64,000 bases of DNA from Apium graveolens. Its lineage: Eukaryota; Streptophyta; Magnoliopsida; Apiales; Apiaceae. Every line of letters begins with the position of its first letter. The first letter of the stretch is position 1. The notes under the pieces were generated by a model. It was not told where the DNA came from. It searched no databases and saw only the letters and a list, made by a program, of their open reading frames with translations. The stretch spans positions 166,990,588-167,054,587 of the forward strand of contig NC_133655.1 in assembly GCF_009905375.1 (NCBI RefSeq). Reading direction: 5' to 3'. A program made the translations under genes and the position numbers. This document shows, piece after piece, positions 1 through 11,592 of this stretch.

Positions 1-1000
1 GCTTTAGATTTTGACTTGACATTTTCTGCTTTAAGTCTGGCTTCTTCTTCCTTCAGACTTTCAATATCCATGTCTGGATTGTCTTTTAGGAATAGCCTTT
101 TGGAAATCTCTTCATCAAGTTTCAGATGTTCACTAGAACTTATCCTTTTACCAGTGTTAGAACTTATTCTTCTCCCAGTATCAGAACTTGTTCTTTGACT
201 TGTAGTTCCAGCTTTGCTTGATGAAAAACCTTTGCCTTGACCATGACCTTTACCCGTTCCAGAGTTTCCCTGGTCATCATTTCCATCATCCTTACCCTTC
301 AGTACTTGACTAGATTTGCATTTGGACTTAATTACTGTCTCCCCCTTTTTTGCATCAGCAGGCAGAAGAAGAGAGACAAGCAATTTCATTGAGGATTGGA
401 TCTCATTGAGTTGAGTTTGCTGAGAAGCTTGATTCATTAGAATTTTAGAAATCTGATCTTGTTGCTTCTCCTGAGTTTTTTCAATATACCCAATTATGTC
501 AAAGGTTGGTTTAAAAAACCTATTCTTTTCCAATTTTACATTCATATCTTGCTGGACCAGTGATTCTTGAATTTTTGTTCACCTTGTCATGAGTTATTGA
601 GTGTTGACCTTGAAGGTGCCTAGTACTCATTGCAGTAACTCTCGGTTGTGCCTTGAAATCATCATTTATCAGCATTTCATCAGCCTTAGCCAGGTGCTCA
701 GCAAGAATTTTTTTTAGTAGGAACAAAACTAACTGTGTTCCATTCCTTAGTCCACTCCTTTCCTCTAGGAGTTTCACTCCAAGGTACCGGTGCATCCTCT
801 CTAACAAACTTCTTGATCAAATCAGCTATATTAACTGTTTGTTGAGGTGCATGTCCTGAAGGACCAGCTGCATCAGCATCTAGATTAGTAGCAGCTTCAC
901 CAGTAGATTCAGCATTGGTGTTGTTGGAATGTCTGCAATGAAATCAGCATCCAAAATTGGTGTTGTTAGTATAGTGAGTTGAGTTGTTGGAATGTCTGCA
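1..1000 (-). pseudogene. Sirevirus env-like ORF fragment (left edge)
   Basis: Read on the minus strand, the stretch gives a patchy open frame. It has an acidic N-terminal part, a conserved-looking EHLAKADEML segment (about 650-715), a Gln-rich coiled stretch, then a Lys/Gly/Ser-rich tail with three near-repeats of about 8 residues (SS-TG-RI type, about 120-200). The order (Gln-rich coil, then a KKGE basic tail) matches the env-like region of the Sireviruses at 21.8-23.6 kb and 46.3-48.2 kb, but the sequence is clearly more diverged. Breaks: a frame change at the A-run near 705-714 and a stop near 519-521. Such ORFs follow pol in Sireviruses; their function is unproven. The fragment runs off the window at base 1 and is cut at about 1000 by the Tekay pol. 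No LTR is visible here. Confidence 0.6.
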
Positions 1001-1001
1001 A
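918..1001. repeat. Short direct repeat at the Sirevirus/Tekay junction
   Basis: GTTGTTGGAATGTCTGCAA occurs at about 920-938 and again at about 983-1001, 63 bp apart. The second copy ends exactly where recognisable Tekay reverse transcriptase begins. It looks like filler DNA from a repair or slippage event that joined two unrelated truncated elements. Confidence 0.6.
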
Positions 1002-3564
1002 AATATTTTTTAAAGATTGATCTACGTTCCGGCTACCATCAGTTGAGAGTGAAGGAAAGTGATATCCCGAAGACTGCATTTAGGACTCGTTATGGGCACT
1101 ACGAGTTTCTTGTCATGTCATTTGGGTTGACAAATGCACCAACAGTTTTCATGGACTTGATGAACAGGGTATTCAAAGATTTTATCGACAAGTTTGTGAT
1201 TGTATTTATTGATGATATTTTGGTGTGTTCAAAGTGTAAAGAAGAGCATGAGGAACATCTACGAGTTGTATTGGAGATATTGAGGAAAAACAAGTTGTTT
1301 GCAAAGTACAAGAAGTGTGAATTTTGGCTTGATCAAGTTTCCTTTTTGGGACATATTGTATCAGCATATGAAATTAAAGTGTATATAACTAAGGTTGAGG
1401 GTATTACTGATTGGCCAAGACCTAGCACCGTGACTGAAGTGAGGAGTTTCTTGGGACTTGCTGGTTATTATCGTCATTTTGTTGAGGGCTTCTCGACCAT
1501 TGCCATGCCATTGACGCAATTGACTCGAAAAAGTAACAAGTTCATATGGACCGAGGAATGTGAGACTAGTTTTCAAGAGTTGAAGAAGAGACTTGTGACA
1601 TCTCCAGTTTTGACACTACCATCTGGATGGGTGTTTATGTGATTTATAGCAATGCTTCAAAGAAGGGACTTGGTTGTGTATTGATGCAACATGGAAAGGT
1701 GATTGCCTATGCTTCGAGGAAACTGAAGCCTTATGAGGTAAACTATCTGACACATGACTTGGAGCTTGCTGCTGTTATTTTTGCATTGAAGATATGGAGG
1801 CACTACTTATATGGTGATAAATGTGAGATCTTTACCGACCACAAAAGCTTGAAGTATATCTTTATATAGAAGGAGCTTAACATGAGACAAAGGCGATGGA
1901 TTGAACTCTTGAAAGACTACGACGTGAGTATTCAGTATCACCCTGGAAAAGCTAACAAGGTTGCAGACGCATTGAGTAGGAAGAATTCTGGAAATCTGGC
2001 AGCATTAATGATATATCAATGACCTCTTCAGCATGAGATTGAAAGATTTGGCTTGGAGTTTTATCATGAAGGCACAAATGGTATATTAGCAAGTATGCAT
2101 ATTGAGCCTAGTCTTATCTCTAGGATAAATGCAGCTCATGATGGTGATAGTGACATATGGTATCTTATACAGAGCATGGAATCAGGAAAGCAACCAGAAA
2201 TTCACGTTGACGAACATGGTAGAATTTGGAAGGGTAACCGATTGTGTGTGCTTGATAATAAGCAACTTAAGGAGCAATTATTGGAGGAAGCCCATCGATC
2301 TCCATTCTCAATTCATCCAGGTGAGACGAAGATGTATCATGATGTGAAGGAACACTTTTGGTGGAATGGTATGAAGCGTGATATAACTGAGTTCGTTTCA
2401 AAATATTTGACTTGTCAACAGGTGAAGATTGAACATCAGAGACCAAGTGGATTATTACAGCCATTGGAATTGCCTACATGGAAATGGGAGAATATTTGCA
2501 TGGATTTTGTTATTGGGTTGCCAAAAACTTTGAGGAAAAATGATGCGATATGGGTGATTGTGGATAGGCTTACTAAATCTGCTCACTTTTTACCGATTCG
2601 TGGGAACATGTCTTTGGAGAGTTTAGCACTAACATACAGGAATGAGATTGTTAGACTTCATGGTATTCCAGTTTCTATTGTTTTTGATAGAGATCCAAGA
2701 TTTACTTCAAAATTTTGGCAGGGATTTCAAAAAGCATGGGGCACCACATTGAATTATAGTACAGAATTTCATCTGCACTCTGACGGACAGTCAGAGCGGA
2801 CGATTCAGACTTTGGAGGATATGTTACGAGCTTGTGCACTAGAATGGTTTGGAAATTGGGATGAGTATTTACCGTTGGTTGAATTTACGTACAACAATAA
2901 TTGGCAGGCGAGCATTGGTATGGCTCCTTTTGAAGCATTATATGGACGCAGGTGCAGAAAACTGACTTGTTGGAATGAAGTAGGGGAAAAACTTTTGGAA
3001 GGTCCCGACTTAGTTCAGATCACAACTGATAAGGTAACATTTGCTCTGGAGAAGCTTAAACAAGCTCGATCTAGGCAAAAGAGTTATGCAGATAAGGGGA
3101 GGCGAGAGTATGAGTTTAAGGTTGGGGACAAGGTATTTCTTAAGGTATCTCCGACGAAGGGCATTCAACGTTTTGGTCAGAAAGGTAAGTTGAGTCTGAG
3201 GTATATTGGTCCATTTGAGATTCTCGAGAGAGTTGGAGTAGTGGCATATAGAGTTGCATTGCCGCCTCAGTTGTCTCGAGTACATAACATATTTCACGCA
3301 TCAGTTTTGAGGAAGTATGTTTATCATCCACACCATATTGTTCAATATCCTTTATATACATTTGACGAGGATCTATCTTGTGAGGAGGAAGCTGAAGCTA
3401 TATTGGAGAGAGAAGAAAGAGTTTTGCGTAAGACTATTCCATTTGTTAAGGTTCTTTGGAAAAATCACGATGCTCGAGAGGCTACGTGGGAAATAGAGGA
3501 CTCAGTCAGGACAAAATATCCTTATCTTTTCAAATCAGGTGAGTTATTAGAATTTCGAGGATGA
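1002..3564 (+). pseudogene. Tekay-type chromovirus pol (RT-RNaseH-IN-chromodomain), 5' truncated
   Basis: Ty3/Gypsy polyprotein lacking gag, protease and the N-terminus of reverse transcriptase. RT starts at [10 protein letters not shown]; the active site reads FIDDIL (about 1207-1224), and the LGHIVS and FLGLAGYYR blocks follow. RNase H follows from 1627, in another frame (frameshift near 1622-1630); its first catalytic Asp is Asn (YSNAS). Stops are at 1867-1869 and 2020-2022. Integrase is open from 2053 to 3564 (503 aa) and keeps the three acidic residues: D in MDFVIGLP, D in FDRDPRF, E in GQSERTI. The C-terminal 60 residues (AEAILERE..VLWKNHD..ATWEIED) are a chromodomain of the reduced type seen in Tekay/Del chromoviruses, thought to steer integration to heterochromatin. 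Not functional as it stands. Confidence 0.9.
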
Positions 3565-3573
3565 ATTTATTTT

Positions 3574-3586
3574 AAGGAGGGAAGAA
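3574..3586 (+). promoter_or_regulatory. Polypurine tract of the Tekay element
   Basis: AAGGAGGGAAGAA lies directly between the pol stop and the start of the presumed 3' LTR. This is the position and composition of a plus-strand primer site for reverse transcription. Confidence 0.65.
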
Positions 3587-6463
3587 TTTAATACCTCGAT
3601 AATTTATTTAGTTATTTAATTATTAAAACTTAAATTATGTGATAAATTATATGTTTATATTTGTACTTCTAGAATAATCTAGAAGTAAGCAGCAGAGTTG
3701 TAATCAAATTTGGAATTTGGAGATAAGACTAAAGGTTGTTGAAGTGATATACTCGTAACCTACTTTTGATTGGATATTACTTATCTTAAAATATTATTAT
3801 CTCTATAAATATAAGGTACTAGAGATATTTTGAGGTATACAGACGCATAGGAGTATGTTGCATAGGAGAGGAGGTATTATGTTGATTAGTATCAATCTCA
3901 GTGCTACCTCTGTTCGTCCATTTGATCTAGATTAATATAATTATTTACTTAAATTGCTCAATTGTATAGGTACAACGAGTCCCAGAATTACAAAGGCTTA
4001 AGGTACCCTAATCTCGAGAGTGTTAGAAATAATAAGGTTCAGATAGTTATTCTTAGTTTATTCATAAATATTTTATAATAGATATTTGACTCGGTTTAAT
4101 CATAAAATTTGTATGTCTCCCGTGCTTCACTTGTTCATTCACGGCGTGCGTAGATTTCAGTCTTCAAAATCTATTGTAAGACCACCTACATTTTCCCTTA
4201 AAAGCATTATTAGTAGTTTTATATGCATTATTAATTTGTTTGGCACCTATTTGAATGAGCTAACTATCATTGTTGTGCATATAATTCATTGTTGATTTAT
4301 TCATGTGAGTATCACTCTTTTAAATTGTTATGGTAATTATTCCTATTTTAACATTTATTTTCCGTATAGTTTAGTGGAGGTTTATTTATATTATTTTGTT
4401 AAGTTGGTGCTATTATAAGGATTTATAATAAAGTGTTCAAAGTAGAATTTCGTACATTTGTTATGTATAAAAAAGAAGAAGATATTTTATTATAAATTAC
4501 ATACATAATTTAAAATCTTCTATTAAAATTTATATGTTGGTTGCTCGGATATAGCCTACTATATTTGTTTGTATTTGGTGCTACTCTACTAGTTCTGTTA
4601 TTTGTAAGTTGCTGTAATTATGCATGAGATCAGTGGGTTAAATATAGATTATGTAGTCCTAGAATTTTTTATATTTTAATGTGAGAAATGGTTATACAGA
4701 GCTTACTTGCTAGTAGAGTATAAATGATGAATTTTGTACTTATAAAAATTCCTAAGTTAATTTAATTTATAAGGTGCTAAATATTTTTAAAATCATGATT
4801 ACGAAAACTAGTACGCAGGGATTTAGTACATTCAAATTTGCTATGCAAACCAAAACGTTGGTACTAGGAGAATGTATTTATTAATTGTTTTTCTAATAAT
4901 AGCATTATTATTAGAATTTTGTAAAATGGTTAATCTTGCACCACGTACAAGCATTTTGAGCATTGTTTATTTGACTTTTGATTTTATGTTGAGTGGCTAG
5001 CATATTACAGTATTTCTGTTAATTATTATTTATATATATATATATATATAATTGTCAATTATTAATTATGGGATAAAAGTTGTTTAGATACCTTATTTTT
5101 AAATTTATTAATTTTGTCTTAATTGTCCAAAGGTTCTGGTTTTTTTTATATATTGAGAATGTGTGCATGGTCAGTTAAGGTATCGACTGTATAATTTATT
5201 AAATTAATATAATATTTTATTTACCTTTCTTTACTCTGGATTTCAGTTTGTGTGATCAACCTATTGTCAGTTACATGTATATTTCACAGAATCTTGATTT
5301 GATATCTAATTTATTCGTATAGGTACTGATACATGTTTTTAAATTCCTTCGTAGAGTTCCGTAGGGGTGATTAGCGACATACTCAATTTCAATATTTTAA
5401 AATTAGTTTAAATTAATATCAGGTACGAATTCCTTATCTTTCTCTCCTAATTTTTAAATAATAAGATATTCGTTAAATTTATTGTTGATCCATTTTCTAA
5501 AGTTGTGAACTTATTGTACTCAATGTGTACCTATTTGTACGCATTCCCATTTTCGTTTCGAATTCCCTATTTTTAGATTATTGTTGCCTTGACTCGTTTA
5601 TATTGTTATTTCGCATTTTTCTTGTGACATTGTTTTATTTTATTTCGTACCGTCAATGAGTCAAGCAACCTTTGGAACCTATTTGTTGGGCTCTTAGACC
5701 GATCTGTGTGGGTTAATCACGGACAATGTTCACATGGAGTTCGGAGTAAAGGTGAACTTAGCACCAACTCGTATCGGTGGGTGAGTATACGAGCGCGTCT
5801 CTGGGGTACGAGATGTGATTAGATCATGATCGCTATTATATTATTGGGATGTATTTTGCATTCCTTATTTCCTCTTCTGGATTACCGAGGAAGGAACCAT
5901 TGTCCTATACTTCGCTGGTGATTGGAGTTTAGCGAGTATAGTTTTATGTAAGAGACCCATATATGTACCCACCTTATTTGCTATTCAGCCTTACTTTATG
6001 ATTCATTGTTAGCACAATTGTTTTAAATTGTTAGTATGCTGATTCGATAAATATTGATACATTGTTTCAAATCTATATTGTTGGCATTTTTGTCATTTTC
6101 AGTTTAAATATCTATGTTGGTAGGACACAATCTATTCATATTTCTATTTTATCATTTGTTTAGATTATATTCGTACTGAGCATTTGGCTCACTCATTATT
6201 ATTTCCTTTCTGCAGGCAACTAGGGGTAAAGCGGGCAGAGTGATGAGTGACACCCAATATTTAGTCGAGATTCAACTTAATGGATTTAATAAATTCGAAA
6301 GCTTCTTTTAGTGGATTTTATATCCTATTTCTATTATTATTGTTTGAGATTTAAACCATGGATTTTTACTATATCATTCGGTTTTGCTACACTATTGCAG
6401 TTTAATATAATTTAGACTTGTTTATATTGTGTAGTTTTATTGTTATAAAAATAGGGTGTAACA
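3587..6463 (+). mobile_element. Tekay-type 3' LTR (about 2.9 kb)
   Basis: The start is taken just after the polypurine tract, at TTTAATACC, read as a decayed TGTAATACC. The end is taken at GGGTGTAACA (6454-6463), giving TGTAA...(T)TAACA-like termini. A length near 2.9 kb is usual for this clade. A candidate TATA box, TATAAATA, is at 3804-3811. A (TA)n run is at about 5031-5050. No ORF of note. With the 5' half of the element missing there is no second LTR or TSD to confirm the borders. Confidence 0.6.
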
Positions 6464-7609
6464 GTGAAAGCCCAAGATTGATTATTTGCACAGAAAAGTA
6501 GCCCAAAATCCATAAAGCCTCAGACATGAAAGAAATTGGCAAACAGGATGCTGAGAGCTGCCACATCATACACGCGAAATTTACCTTTATATAGATATGA
6601 GATAAGATGTAATAAATCAGTTCCAGTAAAATTAAAATGTGTGAGTTTGTTTCTTTTTATTTATTTTTTTATATAAATGCTATATATTAAATAAAATATG
6701 TGAATGTCATCACAATACCTTATTTACAAATTCTTCTTTTTATAATTATTAAACTCACGCACACGAGCCCTTGACATTTCTTAGAAAAATTAAGAGTTCG
6801 GTCACTATATCGATCCCTTATTTTTAAATCATGTTATATCTTATATTATAATACTTGCCTATACCCGGATATGCATTTAATATGCGATTAATCAATCAGA
6901 AAACTATGAATTATTTTATCTCCAATCAGAGCGCGTTCTTAAATTTTAGACCAATCATATTATATCAAGAATTTTTCTTATTTAACACTAGGTAAAAAAA
7001 TTGTGTTTCACGCGGTTCTCAAAAATATGTTGTAAAACAATTTTGAATAAAAATTATTGATGTTCGGATTATGGTATAATCGAGCTCAGTCGAGGTAAAC
7101 ATTTTCATGCTTGGCCCAAACCGAATCTTTAATTTCAAATTCGTAGATCGGCTCCTAAAACATTCAATAGGCTCGAGTTCGTCTCGAAAACTTAAATTGA
7201 TTTAACTGAATATCAATAAAAACTCGAAATATGAGCGTTTTGGCTCGATTTCAATTCGAGTTCAATTCGATCAAATATATAGTATTTCTATATATAATAT
7301 AAAATATTTATATTGAAATATATTAATATAAAAAATTAAAAAATAATTGAGACTCGATAAGAATCACGAACCTTACGAGCCGGGTAATTTGAAGTTGGAA
7401 CTCGACTCGGTAAAGAATTCAAAAAGTTTCAGTTCGGCTCGATTACGTTTACACCCCTAGTTTGGATATCATAAATCATTTTTAGTTTTTTGACATTTTT
7501 ATTTGGTAACTATACTATTTTCAACCTATATTATATGTATATAGGAAAAAATGAATTTTAAATTATTCATAGTAAACTGTTTAAAATTAATTATATGAGA
7601 TGGCATATG
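6464..7609. other. Intergenic stretch without genes
   Basis: AT-rich single-copy-looking DNA between the Tekay LTR and the split inverted-repeat element. No coding frame is credible. About 7060-7460 is a degenerate repeat rich in GCTCGA/TTCGAG words (separate entry). Confidence 0.5.
7060..7460. mobile_element. Possible degenerate hAT-like MITE
   Basis: This is a tract of repeated GCTCGAGTTCG-like words around an AT-rich centre. It closes with GTTTACACCCCTAG, which read from the other strand is CTAGGGGTGTAAAC, the terminus style of many plant hAT MITEs. The matching left terminus and an 8-bp TSD were not found, so the call is weak. Confidence 0.3.
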
Positions 7610-7679
7610 TGGGGAAAAAATGCCCAAAATACACCACATTTCACCTTCAACTGCCTAAAATGTCCAGATGCGCGCGAAA
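7610..7679. mobile_element. Left half of a small inverted-repeat element split by Athila
   Basis: TGGGGAAAAAATGCCCAAAATA at this end resembles the reverse complement of the sequence ending at 53148 (GGTGAAAACCCAAAATA). CATATG flanks both outer edges (7604-7609 and 53149-53154). The element was interrupted by the Athila insertion after 7679; the right half is at 52857-53148. It has no coding capacity. Confidence 0.45.
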
Positions 7680-9138
7680 TGTTAGGGCTAAAACATGCGC
7701 TAATATTCACGCAAGTATACGTGATCACAAGTAATATAAAATTATTTCTAGTTCGTTCCCACAAGGACTCTTTTAAGTTAATTTTAATCAATGTACTTAT
7801 GCAACAACAGTATGGTTATTATTCAATGCTAAGACGAATAAAAAATTAAGGTTGTTTATAACTACGATTAACTAAGAGATTATACTAAAGAACATTAACT
7901 AATAGATTAAAAAGGATTGATTACTATATGACACAAATATGGGATTCTAACTTCATTACTACTTCATTCAATAGCCTTTTTGTTCTTGAACTTAGCATGC
8001 AATGGTGATGACACTAATCAAATAACACGAAACTAGTAAACACCAACTGTCATTGTACGAATACCATACAACCAGACATCCACAAAAGAGATAGAAGCTG
8101 AATAGACACCAATTATATTGAGACCCTATATGTCTATAAAATTTGACAACATAATGGTTTAATGCACAAGTTATCTATCGTAATTACATAGGGAAAGTAA
8201 GATGGTTAAAATTACCTACGAATCATGCATATCAAATACATGAACTTATGCTAGCATGGCAAGTTCTAAACCCCTAAATTCACTTTCGCTTCATTAGAGA
8301 TTAGCACACTATCTTATAAGTTCGCGACGTTCATAAGACGAATAAGCCCAACCAATACTAGGTTATCATACAATCACCACACACTAAGGTATCGAAACAA
8401 ATTAACTAAATAAATCCATAAGTAAATCCGCTACAACCCCACGATAATGATTAGCCCATAATCGGACTCATCATCAACATGGGTTCCGATGAAATCATGG
8501 TATAATAAACGTAGTCTTTATACTGAATAAATAATAAACCAAGTACAAAACAAGAGCATAGATTAACGAATAAGAAAACTAGCATCCAAAGTTATAACTT
8601 AAAACAAAGAATCACAAGAATTAACTAGATCATCTTCGCCTTGGTTGAATTATGCTCTACGGTCTTCTTATGCCTTCTCCTTAAGCTCTGGTACATCTTG
8701 TTATGAAAAACGACCTTAAGTTATGTTTATATAGCAGCCCATGCAGATTAGAAGTATTCTGGATCAAAATCAGAGTAGAAATAGGATTTTTTGAATTCGA
8801 CCTGGCGCGGGCGCGCGCTTCATCAGCCCGGGCGCGCTGCATCTCTGCACTCCTGGCGCTGGTGCGTGCTACTATAGCGCGGGTGCGCTGACTCTCTGAA
8901 AAAATTCTGAATTCTTCTTTTCTTGATGGTTTGAGCGGGTCTTTTCATGAGCTTTTATTCTAGACACCATCCTAACACCATATTAGCATTAAAACAATAC
9001 CAATTCACCTGAATTCCTGTTAAATGCATGAAATGCAAAAACACTATAAAACACGTTAAAAACACCAACAACTTGAGTACAAAACACCAATTCAAAGCTT
9101 TAAAGAGCGTTATAAAGTGACATAAATGCCACTCAACA
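7680..9138 (-). mobile_element. Athila 3' LTR
   Basis: 1459 bp, homologous along its length to 51445-52856. It contains a GC-rich block (about 8800-8895) of repeated GCGCGGGCGCGC / CTGGCGC words, also present in shorter form in the other LTR (about 52558-52612). Minus-strand order is U3 on the right (ends at 9138) and U5 on the left. Confidence 0.9.
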
Positions 9139-9152
9139 TACCCCCAAACTTG
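9139..9152 (-). promoter_or_regulatory. Athila polypurine tract
   Basis: On the minus strand AAGTTTGGGGGTA abuts the 3' LTR. A G-run next to the U3 start is the typical Athila plus-strand primer site. Confidence 0.75.
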
Positions 9153-9904
9153 AATTGATGTTTGTCCTCAACTATAAACAGACTCGAAGAACAAGAAATA
9201 AAAATGCATGAATGCAAACTATATGAATGTAGCGATCCCCATAGAATAACTAAACCAATCAATAAGCAACATCTCAACAAATGCAGTTACTCGCACAAAG
9301 ATCAATCAAATCCCACAAATCAACTTACAAGCTAGAAACGTGTGTGTGTGTGTGTGTGCAAATGCTTACAGATATACCATCGCAACTAGATCAATAATTA
9401 TGACTCACTACTCATCAAGGCTATCACAAGGCTACAAATAAAATAAAAGCTAAACTCAAAATAACTTATAATACTTCAATTCTTATATCGGAGTTTTACA
9501 TGGATTCATGCTTTTATTCACAACATAAAAGCAACACAAATACGCTTATTTGACCGTGCAATGAGTGAGGTTCACAAAAGACTTATACAATTATACCCAT
9601 GTAACGAGTGTTCGGTTAGTGGATCCCAGACTATAAAAAGCTTTAGATCACTAGGCACAAAGTCCCCTGAGAACTTAATAACTCGAGTATTAAAGAGGCC
9701 ACTCGTCATCAATTATGCATAAACACATATTTTTTTCTTTTTTTTTTCTTTTCTTTCTGTTATTTCTGAATGAGTGTGTTTCGCTCCATCTCATTCAACC
9801 CTAGACTACTCATATAAAATGAGCCGGCTACTAGCCATTTGACACCTAGCCACAACAACTAGCAATGAAATCCAATTTTTAAATATCCATGCTATTTTAT
9901 CATT
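9153..9904 (-). other. Athila 3' untranslated region, distal part
   Basis: Non-coding sequence between the polypurine tract and the Angela-1 insertion; it continues at 18304-18750. It includes a (GT)n microsatellite at about 9342-9358 and a T-rich run at about 9728-9760. No ORF of note. Confidence 0.6.
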
Positions 9905-9909
9905 AAGAG

Positions 9910-11578
9910 TGAAAGAGATATGTCCTAAGTCCAATCATGTATGAGGATTTAGGAATAACTTTTATGTAATCTGTTTTGATTTCATTGATATTAATAAAAG
10001 ACTTGTTTTGTTTTTATTACTGGCTCTATCTATTTTAAGTGTTTAAATAAGATATACCACAGTTTAGAGTAAAGCTTTTTATGGATTGTGATGAGATCAT
10101 AATAATGAGACTTAAAAGATGATAACTCTAAACTTAAATAGTTACTGGTCATAGGATTACTAACTGGTAATTAATAATCCGTAAAGATCGGTACATACTA
10201 TGCTTGCTTCATTATGAAGGATGTCTGTTCTCATAGACATTTGTGTGGTGACACTATATCTAGTATGTAGGTGCTTATTATAGAATAAGTTCACTGAACA
10301 TGACTCGCACAGCTGAACAACTGATGGAGTTCACTAATGTGTCAGCAGTTGTTCACATAGTGATAGTTGTACAAGTATCCTTAGACTTGAGGTCATTATA
10401 GTAATCTTGTGTACACTGAACTATGCTTTGGTTTAGTTCTTAGTCTCCAGAGACAATTATAAGGGCTCTACTGGGTATAGAAATTTGTATACGAAGATAG
10501 TGTATGATCAATAAAGGATCTACCCCTTCCAGTAAAGGAAAAGAATGTTCAATGCTGATCCACTTATGCTAGTTCTAGAATCTCTGGCCAGAGTGAATGA
10601 AATTAGAAAGGAGTTTCTAATTTACATTAAATAGAACTAAGCATAGTGAATGGGAAAGCAAGTGATTAAATAAGATAGGCTTGGCACAAGTTCCATGCCT
10701 TGTATTTAATCATGACATTGCAGGTTAGAAGGAATTAATTGTACGGTAACTACTCACTGAATAGGTTATTGGTATTCTAAGCAGTGAATTCGTATTATCC
10801 GGATAGTCACGGTATGCTGAGAAGTATCCCTCACGATGTAGAATAAATATGATTAATTAATTAATCATATTTAATGAATTAGAGAATTTATATAAATAAT
10901 GATAAAATAGTTTTATTATTATTTATTTCTACTACCGGCTTAATATTGAACCTACAGGGTCACACCATAAACGAGAATGATTTAATGGTGGATGAATTAA
11001 TTAATAATGGCTGATAATTATTTATTTATGAAATAAATAAATAATTGGCAAATTTAATAATTGATTAAATGAGATTTAATTGATTATAAATTAATTAAGA
11101 AAAGTTCTTAATATTATTAATTAAGAATTTAATTTTTGGAAATTAAATCAAGAGAGAGAATTATTTCTAAAGTGTTTAGAAAAACAATTAATAATTAAAA
11201 GGTGTTTTAATTATTAGTGAGAATAATAAAGGGTTAATAATAAAAATATTTTATGGGAAATTTTCAGCTGAAAATTTTGCCTATAAATATACCATTATAA
11301 ACCCTATTTTTGCCTCAACCCAAAATATTTACAAAACCCTAATTCTCTCCACCTTCTCCTCCTTCATTACATCGTTTTCTTGGTGAATACCGCTGGAGTG
11401 CTTCACACTTGAGGAGCAGCTGCTAAGGATCTTCGCTCGTTGTTTTGGATCGCTTATAAAGGTTAGAAATCGATCACATATGTTTTAGTCACGATTTATA
11501 TGCTTTTATTTGGATTTTATATGTTTAAAATTGTTTTACCATGCTTCCGTGATGATTAAAATCCAACAATGGTATCAG
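9910..11578 (+). mobile_element. Angela-1 5' LTR
   Basis: 1669 bp, TGAAAGAGAT...AAATCCAACA. TATAAATA at 11282-11289, followed by AACCCTAATTCTCTCC, is the likely transcription start area. The palindromic AT block ATGATTAATTAATTAATCAT lies at about 10848-10868. Confidence 0.92.
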
Positions 11579-11579
11579 A

Positions 11580-11592
11580 GCATAGGTTGTAT
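11580..11592 (+). promoter_or_regulatory. Primer binding site (tRNA-iMet type), Angela-1
   Basis: TGGTATCAGAGCA, one base after the LTR. It is complementary to the 3' end of initiator tRNA-Met as in most plant Copia elements. Confidence 0.9.
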
